The position numbers and the translations under genes are program-made. A stretch of 64,000 bases of DNA from Phallusia mammillata (lineage: Eukaryota; Chordata; Ascidiacea; Phlebobranchia; Ascidiidae), in assembly GCA_003260075.1 (NCBI GenBank), contig QLIY01000567.1, forward strand, positions 42,140 to 106,139. The letters run 5' to 3'. Below the pieces are notes generated by a model, which made no database searches, was not told the DNA's origin, and saw only the letters and a program-made list of their open reading frames with translations. Shown here one piece after another: positions 52,242 to 64,000 of the stretch; the stretch's first letter is position 1, and each line of letters begins with the position of its first letter.

Positions 52242-55200
52242 ATGTTTACCTGTACATACAAATGGAGTAGTACACTTGTGATCCTGTTTTTGATGTTTTC
52301 AGTGTTTAGCAATGTCAAAACTGATGCTGGTAAGGATTCAAATGTGTTGTTTAATTGTAAGAGGTTAGCTCAAATTTGTTTTTGATTAACTAATAACACA
52401 GTGGTTATAAACATTAACAACAGGTTATCCATCAATTTGGGCAATGTTTTGTCAATGCATACAAAACGTAACTGTATCTTGTTGTTGGTTGAGGAACTGG
52501 TCCAGTTAATTGCATACTCTGGTAAAAAGAAAGAAAAAGTTTGGCAAACTAGAGTTAATACCAGTTTGGCAAACAGGTGTATCTAATATATACAGGATTG
52601 CTTGGTGCATTATTATCACTGCTTGGCGCACCGTTATACCCAGTGGTGAGATTCAAATTTTGTGTCAGCCGGTTCTATCACAAAAGACATAATTTTCAGC
52701 CGGTTCTGTAACAAAAAGTCCACTGACCGTAACCAGTAATGCTAACCGGTTCGCTGATCTTCTAAAATTTCGTGAGACGGTTCTATAGAACCAATGCGAA
52801 CCGACTGATTCCCACCACTGGTTATACCACTTGTTGCACCTTCATATAGCTTGGGACACATTTATAGCATTTGATGCACCTTAATATTGCTTTCGGAACA
52901 TTAGTTGGTGCACAGATATATTACTTGGTGTACCCTCGTATCTCTTGATGCACCTTTATATCACTAGGTAAAGTGCACCTAGCATTATACAGGTGCACGG
53001 ATCGCTATCAAGGTGCACCAGGCGATGTAAAGGTGCACCAAGCACTGTAAAAGTGCCACAAGTGGTATAACGGTGCGCCAAGTGTTATAATCCTGTCTGC
53101 AGAGTGTGGCAGCTGCACGCATGATTTTGTTTAAAAAAAAAAAACTGCCATGTTCTTCAGACTGGGTTATAATGGTGTGCCAAGCAGTGATAATAATGCA
53201 CCAAGCGATCCAAATGATTTTAGATGCATCGGTTGTTACCAGTTGACAAAGTTGACTTTGTTACATATAATTTTCATAAGCAAAATCCTATCCATTAAAT
53301 CAGTTTTCCTCTTATATAGCTTCAAGCAATTGCCAACCCCGGGATTTATCGCTCGTTGAAGCTGGAAGATCATGTAAAAAATCATGCGCAACAAATGCTG
53401 ACTGCAGTGCTGCTAATAAGGATTGTCACTGTGATGGACCATGTGGCCTTTCATGCTTTAATATGAGTAAGTATACTTATATGTAAACATACACAACTTT
53501 AACTTTTTTAAGTTTGTTGGTTTCAAAATGTAATAATAGATGCTGCCATAAAATGCAGGTTACACGATAGGTTACATAGCAAAAAATTTGCTGATGTAAA
53601 ATAAAGTTTTAAACTTTATTTTAAAACTTTTTAAAATTGGGTTGTAACACTTACGTAGTCAGACACCACATTGTATACTTTTTATTCAAGCTTCCATCAC
53701 AAATAAAATGCTTAGACTTCCATGACTTTTATTTTACATTTTCTGTGTGCATTAAACATTTAGCAAATACATAACTTTTTGAAAAAAAATGAGCAACTCC
53801 CAAATCATACTTACTTTTTTGTAGATTTAAACTGTCCGGTTCCGGTCAATATTTCGAATGGTATTCTGTCTTACACTTCAACACGATATGGCAGCAAAGC
53901 CAAGTACACTTGCAATAATGGCTTCTTAGGGGTTAATGGCTCAGCAAAAGTCACATGCAGATCTGACAAAAAGTGGAGTGGCTCTCCACTAGTGTGTGAA
54001 AGTAAGTGTGTCAGATTACTAAATACAAAATGGCACATGTGGAATCTTGTGTTAAAAAATGTTCTTGATACATTGTTTTGTAATCAGAATACCAAAGTAC
54101 ACAACTTTCGTTTTTTAATAAGAATGGATTTAAAAACTTTAACAATAATATGATTTTAGTCACAGTCAGGGGCGTATCCAGAAATTTTTAAAGGGGGGGG
54201 TCCAACATTTTATTTTGGGAATTTCCCTAATGACGTCATTACATATGTGGAAAATACACAAATACGCTAGACCGCACGAGCCTAAATAAGCAATTCACAT
54301 GTCAAACTACCACTCAATTGTCCCGTTGCCTATTTCGTTTTCTTGTTAAAAACGAGCACTTTAACCCGAAGGTACAAGACCGAAACCTAATCCAACTCTC
54401 GACTTTGGCGGTTTCTCTATCCGTCCAATTGACAGAAATAACAAATAATTTTTGCGACAGCTTTGTAGTTTCCTGATTTCGCCGCTGCCATCTAGCTTAC
54501 TCAACAAAACTGCAGCTGCAAGATAAGCGATAAGCGTCAGGTAATCGAAATCAGTGCTTAAAACATGGGGAACAGATTCTCAAGGACTGAACGCCTTTCT
54601 AAAGCGATAATGCTACTGTTAAGTTGCACAATGTCAAGAATGCACTAAAGTTGGTAACTGTAGAAGGCATAAATTCAATGAACATCGATCTAATGTTCGT
54701 GACAAACTATTACGTGTTTGGCGGGTCGAAACATTACAACATTAAACGTTTTTATCCATTTTTTACTCATTTTACATTTCTAAAATGCAAAACAGGTTGA
54801 TACGTTGCATTTAGTGCAGTTAACAACCAGCGTCCCAGCCGGAATGTAACTTTCCGATTGTTAGCACATAAAACTCCTTATTCAACCCTTGTTACATCAC
54901 AACTGGCGTTAGATAACAAGCGAAGAGATTAAAACCTCGCGGCTTTGTGATAATGACTCCCTGTTATCATGTAGCGGTAAACTAAACGATTTGGGCCTAT
55001 TTAATTTACGCACAACTTTTTGAAAAGGGGGTGGGGGGTCCGGACCCCCAAACCCCCCCTTGGATACACCACTGGTCATAGTACAGATAAGAAACAACAT
55101 TGGGCAAATTCAATGAGACTTGAAATGGCTTTTATATTAAAAAAGGGTTTCATTGATCAATTGAATTAGGCTTCAGCTTCATACAGAAAAACTTCTATTT

Positions 55201-58200
55201 AAACACTACCAGAAAAATTCCGGAGATAACACTTTTCTTTGTTTGTAGGAGCATGTGGAAAAATTTCCAATGTTGGAGTTGCATATCTTAATCCGGCTAA
55301 GTATGAAGACACTAATCTTGAAGGTTATCGTGTGGGCTATGTTATGCCATACAAGTGTAGAACAGGTAAAGTGTTGAAATCAGGATGTTGTAATAAGAAA
55401 AGTTTGAAAACAGAATAATATTTGTTTTGTTGTATGCCATGAGTTGGTTGTATCGTTGTTGTTGTTTTTTGCATTGATCTTGTACTACATAACTTTCTGC
55501 CTTTTTGTGGTCTGTTATGTGTGTGTTTTGGATTAAATTCGCCCAAGGCAATTATTTCATTCTGTGATACAGCGAAAAAACACAAACATGTAATTTACCT
55601 CTTATCAAGTGGAGGTTGGTTGATCACTACTTTTTACAACTGACAAATCATAACATCATAAAAAAATGGCATCTATGTTTTTCAACGGTTATTATGCAAC
55701 TACCAAAATTTAAAAACTCTAGACTGAAACCTAGGTACAAACTGTACTTGTTTTGTGTAGGTCACCAAATGATTGGTTCTCCCCCATCACGCACATGCCT
55801 TGACTCAGGCCAATGGAGTGTGGCCCAATTTTCTTGCTCAAAACGTAGCTGTTCACGACCCAGGGACCCAGACAATGGATACCACAATGGGACAGACTAC
55901 ACCTTTGCAAGCTTTGTAGACTATGGCTGTAACAAAGGTAAAATATTTTTTTTATTAACTTGATATTATCGGTGTTGCCTGTGATCTATCACATTATGAA
56001 TATTGTTGTTTATGTATCAATGAAAAAGGGAACAAATCAGACGTTAGTTTTTTTTGCTCAAGTTATTCAAAACCATGAAGAGTGTACACCAGTGGTTCCC
56101 AACCTTTTTTTGTCATGACCCAAATACTTCCCAAAATTTGGTTCATGGATTCTTGCGACCTATAAACATACATTCTTACTTTTTATTGTTGATTTTTGTT
56201 TGTAAATCAGGAAAGCTTTTCGAAAATTTCTGTGCCAATATGAAAAATCAAACAAATGATATTCGTTTATTTTTAACCAAGTTAAAGCTGGCTCAAAGCA
56301 TTATCAGCCAGACAACGCTTTTTTATCAGCCAGACAACACAAACATTATGACGTCACAATCAGAATTAACCAATACCATGCCAAAATGTCATACAATTAA
56401 TATTGGGCAACAATTTATAGCCTTGGGAAATAATAAAATAACGCTACGAAACAAAGTCAAGAAGTAGATGCTTTTATTGCCACAAAAACAGGCGACCAAC
56501 AGAATTGTCAGGCGACCCAAAGGTATCAACAAGTTGATGACATGCCCGGAGGTCCTTTTTTAGTCGATCCACATTCTGAATAGTTGTAAGTTCACTCAGT
56601 CCTAAGATATTTAAGGATATTGTAACAGTTCCACTGGTTNAACAATTTAACCTGTTACGCTGCTAGTTGGCGTTCCATGAAAAAAAATCAGCCTTTCATA
56701 AACAAAACACTCTGCTTTCTCTTATTTTTGATATCTGCTGGCACGAACCACTATTGTTTTGAAAAACGTTGGCACGCGAGGTCATTAACACACGGAAACA
56801 ACAAGTAAATTGGCATACGTCGCCTGAAAGGCTGCCGACCCCTGGTGTACATAATATGGTAGTTGCTTTGAGGTATAAGGGCGGGGGTGCACCTGTAGTT
56901 GTGTATGTATTTTTAAAGGCAATGTACAATAAAACACATATACACATGATTCTATCTAATGACACCAATTCCAAAACGACTCCTGAATATTCTATAGATA
57001 AGAATGTGCATGTATTAAGAACAGAAAAGTTCCAATTGTATTTGCTAGTCAGCAGAATTTTCTGAACTGATAGCCATGTGGTATAAAAAATATTTTCGAG
57101 TTTTTGTACCTTAAAAAGGCAGAGGTTTTTATACAAGAAACCAGTAGATTTATTTTAGTTCAAGCTCAGTAAAAACACTGAAGATTGTTAATGAAATTAT
57201 TACCTGTAATGTAACAACGCATTAGCGAAAAATGTATTATGCATATGTGCAGTGTTTTATCACAGTTATGTATTTGGGTGGCTTGTTTCAGGATATACTG
57301 TGGTAGAAAGAACAACTAGAGCTTTTTGTGAAGAAAATCAGGAGACCATGGCAATGGGATGGGACCAAAATCCTCCAACATGCGAAGGTTTGCTATGAGA
57401 ATTAAAAAAATACCTGATAAATCAGTGACTTTAACCAGTACTGCTGTAGCTACATTGTTGCACTAAATCGATGGTTCCCAACTAGGTAGGAATTATTTCC
57501 AACAGAGGATTTTTAAAACTTTAGGGGAAAAAACTTTTTTAATTTTTATGTGTGGTTTGTAAATAGACATTTAGGATCTGGGAATATAACCTGTAAAATT
57601 GAAAAAATACCCAATTTTCAAAGATCTTTGTATGGTTTAGCATCTACTATGTAGTCTGTTGGGAGGACATTTTTTGAACTGTTAATGGAGGAAATTGTTG
57701 AAAAAAGATGCGAACCACTGAATTTAATCTTAAAAAAATATTTACAAAAACATTTATAACATGATAAAGCACATTACAGACTAATTGTTAAAATTGTAGT
57801 GGGATTTAAAAAATCTTTTTGAAATTACAAAACTACTGTTTTTTATTTTTATAATATTTAAATTAAGTTGTAGTAGGCTGTAAGAACATCTAAACCTTTG
57901 GAATTATTTAATGCATAACTTTTGGGATTACTTTATTTTAAGCAATGTGTTAAACTATTCAGATCATTTACTGTAGTCAGTTTAAGTACTGTTATGGCTT
58001 TAGTGGTAAGGTGTCCTGCCCCGGGTGTTCCAGCCAATGGTGATATTGCAACAAAAGGAGTTGACTATACATATGGTACGACCATTACGTATACATGCAA
58101 TAAGGGCTATCTTTTTGTTGATCCAACTTCCATAAAGCGAACTTGTAATGCTACAGGACAGTGGGGGTCTGTTCCCGAATGCATAGGTAAGAACATGATC

Positions 58201-61200
58201 AACGGGCCACTGTTTGTCAATTATGTATGATTTTTATTCAAGTATCTGTTTTTAGTTTCCTACGATTGCACCTTCGAAGTTTATAAGACTAGCTTCTGCA
58301 GTTACACAAGCTCAAAGTGGTTACGACGAAGTATGAAAGACCACACAGGCCGAACCCGTAAGAACACCAAAGAGCTATTGTTTTCCTCTTTTAGTTACAG
58401 TATTTACTCGATTGTAAGTCACCCTTGTTTATAAGCCACCCTCGATTGTTGGCCACACGCTGGAATTTTAGATACTATTGTTTCATATTACATTATTCTG
58501 TCATATCTGTTACATTGATAACTGTACCCAACAGAACATATATTGACGTGTAATCTGTACATGCATAAAAGTTTTGAACCTCAAATAGATTAAAAAGTTG
58601 TAGAAATAATATCAGTATAAAATGTAAATATAAGCCGCCCTCGATTGCAAGCCACATGCTGGAATTTTAGATACTATTGTTTCATAATACATTATTCTGT
58701 CGTTACATAGTATAACTATTGGCCGCTATTTGTTAGTTACGTTGACAACTGTACCCAACAGAACGTATATCAACGTATAATCTGTACATGCATACAAGTT
58801 TAGAACCCCAAAAAATTAAAATGTTTGTAGAAAAGTGTAGGGGGGGGGGATGACATGTGCAAGTGGATTGGTGCTTTTCCAGGTTGTGCATTAAGTCATC
58901 ATGGGGGGGGGGGGAAATAATATAAATATAAAATTCAAATGTAAGCCGCCCTCAATTGTAAGCCGCACAAAGGGCAAGTAGAAAACAATAGAATCGTGGC
59001 TTACAATTGAGTAAATGCGTTATGCCATTGCATTTTACCACACTATTGTGTAAGGTCCTAAAATAGAATGGGTTTCGAACAGCGTTGAATACGACTTCCT
59101 GTTATTGTGCTCTTGGCTTAACAATTCACGTTTTTCGTTATTTGTCAGGGTATGGCTTGGTTTCGAATGCAGAAGCTACACTAACATCTCCAACATTTCC
59201 TAACAGTACAAAGACTTATGAGATAACATTTTACTACAAGTCAACTGACAATGTTAACCTTGCCCTAATACTACAACCTACAGATGGAAGGTATGTGCTA
59301 CTCTGTTTGTCCGTTTTTTGTGTCTACTTGACCACATGAAGTGAGCGTTGGTGTAAGCACTTATGTCATGTAGTGTTTGGCTTTTAGTCTGTGGCATTTA
59401 CAACTGTTAAATATATTCATAGCGGCTTGCACTTGCTTTTGACTATACAGTCTTGGCAGGATTTTGTTCACTCTAAAAAATTTTGTGCAAAAAAAACTGC
59501 ATTCCATTTGAGTTTTGAATATAATGTATACAGCTTTTTGATTTAAAGGTGTGTTACCTAGTTATCAGATTTAATGGCATGGTTGCCATATTAGTCTTGC
59601 AGTATGGCAATTTATCGAGGTCTGAATAAGATTAAGACAATGAAATTACCTGCTAATATTGTATGACATGTGCAAGTGGATTGGTGCTTTTCCAGGTTGT
59701 GCATTAAGTCATCATGTGTCTCCCTCCCTGAACAGTTTGTTACTTATACACTTAGTGTGTAAATCAGTAAATATGATATAGAACATACAAATGGAAACAT
59801 ATAGGCAAACCACCTTTCTAGTTTTGTATTCCAGGTACTTCAATGTTATAGCAGTAATTCTTAAACGGGGGGGGGGACAGTACAATTTACTCATCTCATT
59901 TTTTAGATTTTGTTGATAAACAAGAGTGTGCAAACAATACTAAAACATCGCTTCTGCCTTATTTGTTGCTTCGTGTAGCCTCACCATCAAATAAAATTGC
60001 CAACCAATATTACTACCGTATATACTCCGGATAGGTCGCAACTTTTTGCCTTATATTTAAAAAAAAATATAGGTGCGACCTATCCGCTCGACATAAGTGC
60101 AAATCGCCACCAAGTCGGAACAGAATTGAAAGTTTTCGGCTATTGCAAGTACCGTATTTTCCGGCTAATAAGCCGATTTTCAGGACCTACGTTTTTGACC
60201 TAATTTTCTGGGGTCGGCTTATTGGGCGGATATAACTCACAGGTGTTGATAAACATATTTTGATTATATTAAGCCCTACAAAAAAAACAAAATAGAAAGT
60301 TATCTATGCAAAAAAGCTCGAAAAAAGGCGTTTTAAATTCCTAGATTTTCAGTGCGACTTATGTGCAAGTCAACTCTTAGGACAAAACTAATTAGTGCGA
60401 CCTATACGGTGGTGCGACCTATCGGCGAGTATATACGGTAAACCACTTTGTTATGGTTGCATATTACCTGAAAAATGAAACATAGTTTGTTGGTTTGCTA
60501 CAAGGCAAAAAAGTTTAAGAGCCATTGTCCTAGTACATGAGCAGTTGCTATCAAATTAACAATAAAATGGAGCTGATCAATACTGAATACAACAGCCTAA
60601 ATGGACAGAAAAAGCGGCATGCTTTATTTTTCTGCTGTTACACTATAACTACACATCACTGCTGCACACCTTTTTATCTATCGTTTTTCGCATTTGACTC
60701 AAGTGGTGAAAATGGGTGTAACTGATGTGCCCCCTTATATCACTGATGATGGCATGAGTTTTTGTCGGAACATTTGAAAAATAAAGCATGTCACTTTTTA
60801 CAGCTATTCGGCCTGTTGTATTAAACCTATGAACAGATTAATGAATAGTGTTCCAAAGCTGATCAAATAAATACAGGGGGGGGGGTGAGTTTTTGTTGGA
60901 ACATTTGAAAAAAAAAGCATGTCACTTTTTACAGCTATTCGGCCTGTTGTGTTAAACTTATGAACAGATTAATGAATAGTGTTCCAAAGCTGATCAAATA
61001 AATACACAAATTGCCAATTGATTGTGGTGTATTAATTGGTATGTTTGGCTGTAGAATGTCAGAAACAAGTTCAATTACATTTGTATCATGCAATACTAGC
61101 AATAATCAAAGCAATCCATTATCATTTGCCAAAAACAAAGCAAAAAAAACCTCTGTTAAAAACTGTTTGAATGTAGTGCGGAACAAACTTTATGGAACAC

Positions 61201-63736
61201 TGCATCTGCTCAAAATTCTTGGAAAAAAGTGTCGGTTTTGCTTAAACCCCAGTCAGTTAATGTAACCTGGACAGTTAAGAGAAGTGGTCCCAGTACAGCT
61301 TCTTCTTATATTGACGACATTGCCATTCAAACTGCACCAGGTAAAAGTTTTGTGTAAGATAAACTTTTCTCACAATACTCATGGGGGGGGGGACCATTCA
61401 AACTCCACCAGGTAAAAGTTTTGTGTAAGATAAACTTTTCTCACAATACTCATACTCATACGATCCCCTACTGGGAAGCTAACATGTGCAATATGCAAGG
61501 CAGGCAACGGTGCTTGTGATTTGACTTTTAGAGGCTTCTCCACTGAGCCTGTGTTGCTCAGTTGGTAGAGCATGGGTCCCAGAAAGACTCTGTCATGGGT
61601 TCGAATCTCACCGCATGCTAAACTTTTCTAGCCTGTGCCTTGCCATATGGTAAAGCTTGAGAGACTGGCTGATTTAGTACAATGCCTTTGATAGGCCTGG
61701 CGCACTATGAATACTCATAAAAATAAGTTTTATTAATTGCAGATTAATCTGGTTAATCGCATGATGTGTTTAATTGTGTAGGTATCGAAAATCCCAACAC
61801 TAGCCATTTTTAAAGAAATTGTATAACAAAACTGGGTTCTGTATTTACTTGTATTTGTATGGACATTGAAGGTCCAAAACCCCCCAAAACAAAAACGAAC
61901 TGCAAACCAATTTGTCTTGTGACTTTAGTAATAACCGGCTTCATTTTTGAAATTGGAAAATTGTTGCCTTGCACCATAAAAGGTTAACTTATTATGTAGC
62001 AACCATAGGCGCCGAACACGGGTATGCCGGGTATGCCAGGCATACCCGGACGAAAATCTCGGGTATGCCGCATACCCGAGAATTGGACCAACGTTAGTCC
62101 AATCTTTGTTCTAACCGCCTCTTCCGCAAGGACAACGACTTTCTAGTTTCAACCGAAAAAACAACAACGCTTATTGTTACGTCACAAACGTAAGGTTGAT
62201 ACCATCAAAATTGACGTGTCAGCTTATCGAAAGTTTCTGGCAGTTCCGGACATCGTTTGAAGTAGACTAAACTTTAAATCCAATGCATCACATACAACTC
62301 ACTGGGTTAAATATGCGACACGTTGCAAACGAAACAAGCGACTTCAAAACGTATAAAACGATTTTTGTAATGGCTAGGCCAGAAGTATGTGCGTTTTGTT
62401 GCGTGAAAACAAAGCATTTTTGTGATAGTTATTACAGAGAAAATGAAGGTTGAACATTAAGGTAATTTGCGAGGTAAGGTGACATCCGAGCTGAACCTTT
62501 TTTATTTTCACTGTCTGCCTCCCCGTAATTTCGGCAAGTAAGTTCAATTTTTTGCAATGTGTAACGCGGTGTTACGGTGCACAAACCTGCGTTGAATTGC
62601 AACACAAGCAGAAGGTCCTGGCGATCGAATTACGTTGTGTAAACTCATATACTGCAAGCTTTAACGTAGTATCACAATATGTAGCAACATGAAATTAATT
62701 TGTTATTTCATGACGTCATAAAATACGGCATACCCGGGAAAAATGTAAAGTCGGCGCCTATGGTAGCAACCCTAGTTTTTTTTGAACTGTTGTCATGCAC
62801 ATACATTACATTAATATGCCAGCATATTAGACTTAACTACCATTGTTACACTGTTGACTAAAAGCATAAAGCATTAAAAAAATACAGGCCTTTGACAAAA
62901 CTTTGTATATACATTTACTTTTTAATGACAGCTATTTCAACTACTACTACAATCGCTGCTACAACTACCACTTTGCCAAGTCCCACTGCCAGCACTACTG
63001 CTAGCACAGGTATGTAAAACTTGTTTGTTGTCCATTAAGTGCAACAATAATGATGGGCAAAAACCACACTTTTGTTTGTCGAACACTGAGCATCTCATGT
63101 TCATGTTTGGTGCTTGGTAGGAATGGGCTGAGCCAAGCCAGAACCTGACTACTCGGTGCCAAGTATTGTTATTTATGATGCTCTGTGCTTGGCCACACAG
63201 TTGCACAAACCTGAGCATTTAATTGGCATATCCATGCCCTGCTAAATCACAAAACTAGTGTTCATAATGTAAAAAATGCGTTACATAAAAAACAAACTAA
63301 TGCGTTACATAATGTAAAAATGCATACTTCTGGGGCCTGGCATAAGTTGCATATAATCTTTTAAATATTTACAAATGAAACGCTTATTAAGTTATTGGTC
63401 ATTTATTGTTAGCTGCCAATAGTTTGACATCACATCTATATCATTTCTATATTAAATGAATATATTTCAAGCCAATATTCCTGTTGTGAATGCTTTCTTT
63501 ATCCTTACTTAACTATGGACTAGTTCACAATATTAATTTAAATAAACTGGTGGTTCATGGCTTGAAACGAGTTGAGAACCACCGGTATAGAGTATCTTGA
63601 CTGATATATTACTGTTATTGATGGTAAAGCAAAATTAAAGGAAAATGAAAAAAACAGCTTTAAAAATCTACCTTATTTTTAGTTGCCCCACCCACCACTA
63701 CCACTGCTACAACAAAAAGTACAACAAAGAAACCAG
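52242..63736 (+). CDS. Secreted WAP-like, four CCP/sushi, MAM and Thr-rich protein (3' partial)
   Basis: Twelve exons in phase, giving 508 residues so far: 52242-52329, 53320-53466, 53825-54001, 55249-55365, 55761-55937, 57292-57387, 58004-58186, 58256-58357, 59149-59290, 61177-61340, 62932-63009 and 63683-63736. Residues 1 to about 27 are a signal peptide (STLVILFLMFSVFS). A WAP-like module follows with eight Cys (NCQPRDLSLVEAGRSC, KDCHCDGPCGLSC), using CxC for the usual CC. Next are four CCP modules: NCPVPVNISNGILSY, ACGKISNVGVAYLN, SCSRPRDPDNGYHNG and RCPAPGVPANGDIA; the second and third are each split by an intron. A MAM domain runs from YDCTFEVYKTSFC to SYIDDIAIQTAP. Mucin-like Thr/Ser exons follow and the gene leaves the window. 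Nearly all introns are phase 1, as for shuffled modules. A likely extracellular or cell-surface recognition or adhesion protein (inference). The order is not one I can name. Confidence 0.87.
52590..53220. repeat. Palindromic minisatellite of GGTGCACCAAG units, split by a hAT insertion
   Basis: The left side has CTTGGTGCACC-type units, and the right side has the same units inverted (GGTGCACCAAGC). The turn is near 52970. The left arm is interrupted by the hAT element 52641-52820. It lies in intron 1 of the WAP-CCP gene. Confidence 0.75.
52641..52820. mobile_element. hAT-type element inside a minisatellite arm
   Basis: Ends CAGTGGTGAGATTCAAA and CTGATTCCCACCACTG, with exact 8-bp flanks GTTATACC (52633-52640 and 52821-52828). 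180 bp, non-autonomous. The inverted arm near 53070 shows the same site empty. Confidence 0.92.
54167..55074. mobile_element. hAT-type element, 908 bp
   Basis: Ends CAGGGGCGTATCCAGAA and TTGGATACACCACTG, with flanks GTCACAGT and GTCATAGT (7 of 8). G-rich just inside the left end and C-rich inside the right. No transposase frame. Intron 3 of the WAP-CCP gene. Confidence 0.88.
56090..56844. mobile_element. Composite hAT-type region with a foreign insert
   Basis: Left end CAGTGGTTCCCAACC and right end GCTGCCGACCCCTG, with flanks GTGTACAC and GTGTACAT. The two ends belong to different families (compare 21602 and 44207). The middle holds a copy of FUZ exon 4 and an N at 56640. Probably two elements joined across an assembly gap. 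Confidence 0.7.
56521..56639 (-). pseudogene. Orphan copy of FUZ exon 4 and its flanks
   Basis: 119 bp that I read as identical to 49168-49286, which holds FUZ exon 4 (RLKKDLRACHQLVD) and both splice sites. It ends at an N (56640). Perfect identity 7 kb away, beside a gap, points to misassembly rather than a retrocopy, since intron bases are included. Confidence 0.85.
57470..57720. mobile_element. hAT-type element, same family as 21602-21871
   Basis: CGATGGTTCCCAACT at the left and GCGAACCACTG at the right. The interior shares GTTTGTAAATAGACAT and GGGAATATAACC with 21602-21871. No clear target duplication remains. Confidence 0.7.
58402..59015. mobile_element. Foldback MITE with ATTTACTCGATTGTAAG ends
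   Basis: ATTTACTCGATTGTAAGTCAC at the left is inverted at GTGGCTTACAATTGAGTAAAT at the right. The inside repeats CCCTCGATTGCAAGCCAC blocks. Two poly-G runs (58840-58849 and 58903-58914) bracket an unrelated 53-bp insert. Confidence 0.75.
60014..60440. mobile_element. Foldback MITE with TACCGTATATACTC ends, nested unit inside
   Basis: A perfect 14-bp inverted repeat, TACCGTATATACTC and GAGTATATACGGTA, is followed inward by AGGTCGCA and its partner GTGCGACCTAT. Inside, TACCGTATTTTCCGGCTAAT with inverted TAAGCCGA/TCGGCTTA suggests a second, related unit. Confidence 0.75.
60591..60815. repeat. Diverged relative of the 8.4-kb hairpin family
   Basis: Left arm ACAGCCTAAATGGACAGAAA...CATGCTTTATTTTTC, and right arm AAAATAAAGCATGTCACTTT...CGGCCTGTTG inverted to it. 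The arms are more diverged and the loop longer than at 8339-8460. Confidence 0.7.
60748..61005. repeat. Duplication at a 10-G run
   Basis: GAGTTTTTGTCGGAACATTTG to AAATAAATACA is repeated after G 60876-60885 with a few changes. It includes the right arm of the foldback element. Confidence 0.8.
61321..61454. repeat. Duplicated exon end of the MAM exon at a 10-G run
   Basis: The last bases and donor of exon 10 (CATTCAAACTGCACCAG before GTAAAA) recur after G 61383-61392 as CATTCAAACTCCACCAG, one base different, followed by the same intron start. Confidence 0.8.
61470..61650 (+). mobile_element. tRNA-related SINE copy
   Basis: The A-box-like TTGCTCAGTTGGTAGAGCAT and B-box-like GGGTTCGAATCTCACC share the upstream GGCAGGCAACGGTGCTTGTGA with the minus-strand copy near 43.3 kb. 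No acceptor-stem pairing. Intron 10 of the WAP-CCP gene. Confidence 0.65.
62004..62762. mobile_element. hAT-type element with CATAGGCGCCGA ends, 759 bp
   Basis: Ends CATAGGCGCCGA and TCGGCGCCTATG are exact inverted repeats, with exact 8-bp flanks GTAGCAAC (61996-62003 and 62763-62770). Inside the ends lie inverted GGTATGCCGGGTATGCC/GGCATACCCGG blocks. No long transposase frame. Confidence 0.9.
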
Positions 63737-64000
63737 GTATTTTTTGCTGTTTTTTTTACTGTAGACTTAATCCTTTTGTATGTATTGTGGTTCAATTCAT
63801 ATGTAGATGAAATGACTTATTGCCGAATGTGCCTTTTATGATAATTATGGGTCCCCTTCTATGAAGGGGACACATATTGTTTTTGTCTGTATTTTTTTTT
63901 CTTTTTCTGTCTAACGCTAGTTTGTTAAACATGTTTGGTCAAGAAAGAGTCCTCCAAATTTATTAAAATTTGGACAGATGTTACATATTAATCCAAATTT

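Overview
The window looks like nuclear DNA of an animal, most likely an invertebrate chordate such as an ascidian tunicate (inference). It is AT-rich, its genes are split into small exons with GT-AG introns, and two ciliary proteins (Fuzzy and CIMIP2C) match the chordate families closely. I built gene models by hand, joining exons only where splice sites and reading phase agreed. No alignment or RNA evidence was available.

Layout, left to right. 1-283 (-): first exons of a secreted protein that runs off the window. 844-6075 (-): complete 10-exon gene for a secreted vWA plus TSPN/laminin-G protein without collagen repeats. 6.1-10.2 kb: repeats, including a hAT element and a near-perfect 55-bp hairpin. 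10238-11139 (-): probable small secreted peptide. 13009-17784 (-): complete 8-exon gene for a secreted protein with two thyroglobulin type-1 domains, a TIL domain and a Glu-rich tail. 20.3-23.3 kb (-) and 24.0-36.2 kb (+): exon sets in good phase that I do not recognise. 38126-41380 (+): CIMIP2C. 44561-50934 (-): FUZ, nine exons, with exon 8 present twice. 52242-63736 (+): 5' part of a secreted WAP-CCP(x4)-MAM-Thr-rich gene that continues past the right edge. FUZ and this gene are divergent; between them lie two perfect CRE palindromes and a TATA box.

Repeats are dominated by hAT-type elements with matching inverted ends and 8-bp target duplications. There are also tRNA-related SINEs, several foldback MITEs and minisatellites.

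The strongest unexplained structure is technical. Some 24 runs of about 10-12 G (one of 80), always G on the given strand, sit at joins where sequence before the run is repeated after it. These look like assembly joins of overlapping or alternative-haplotype pieces. They explain the doubled FUZ exon, orphan exon copies and an inverted copy near 19 kb. Gene structures near these joins should be read with that in mind.
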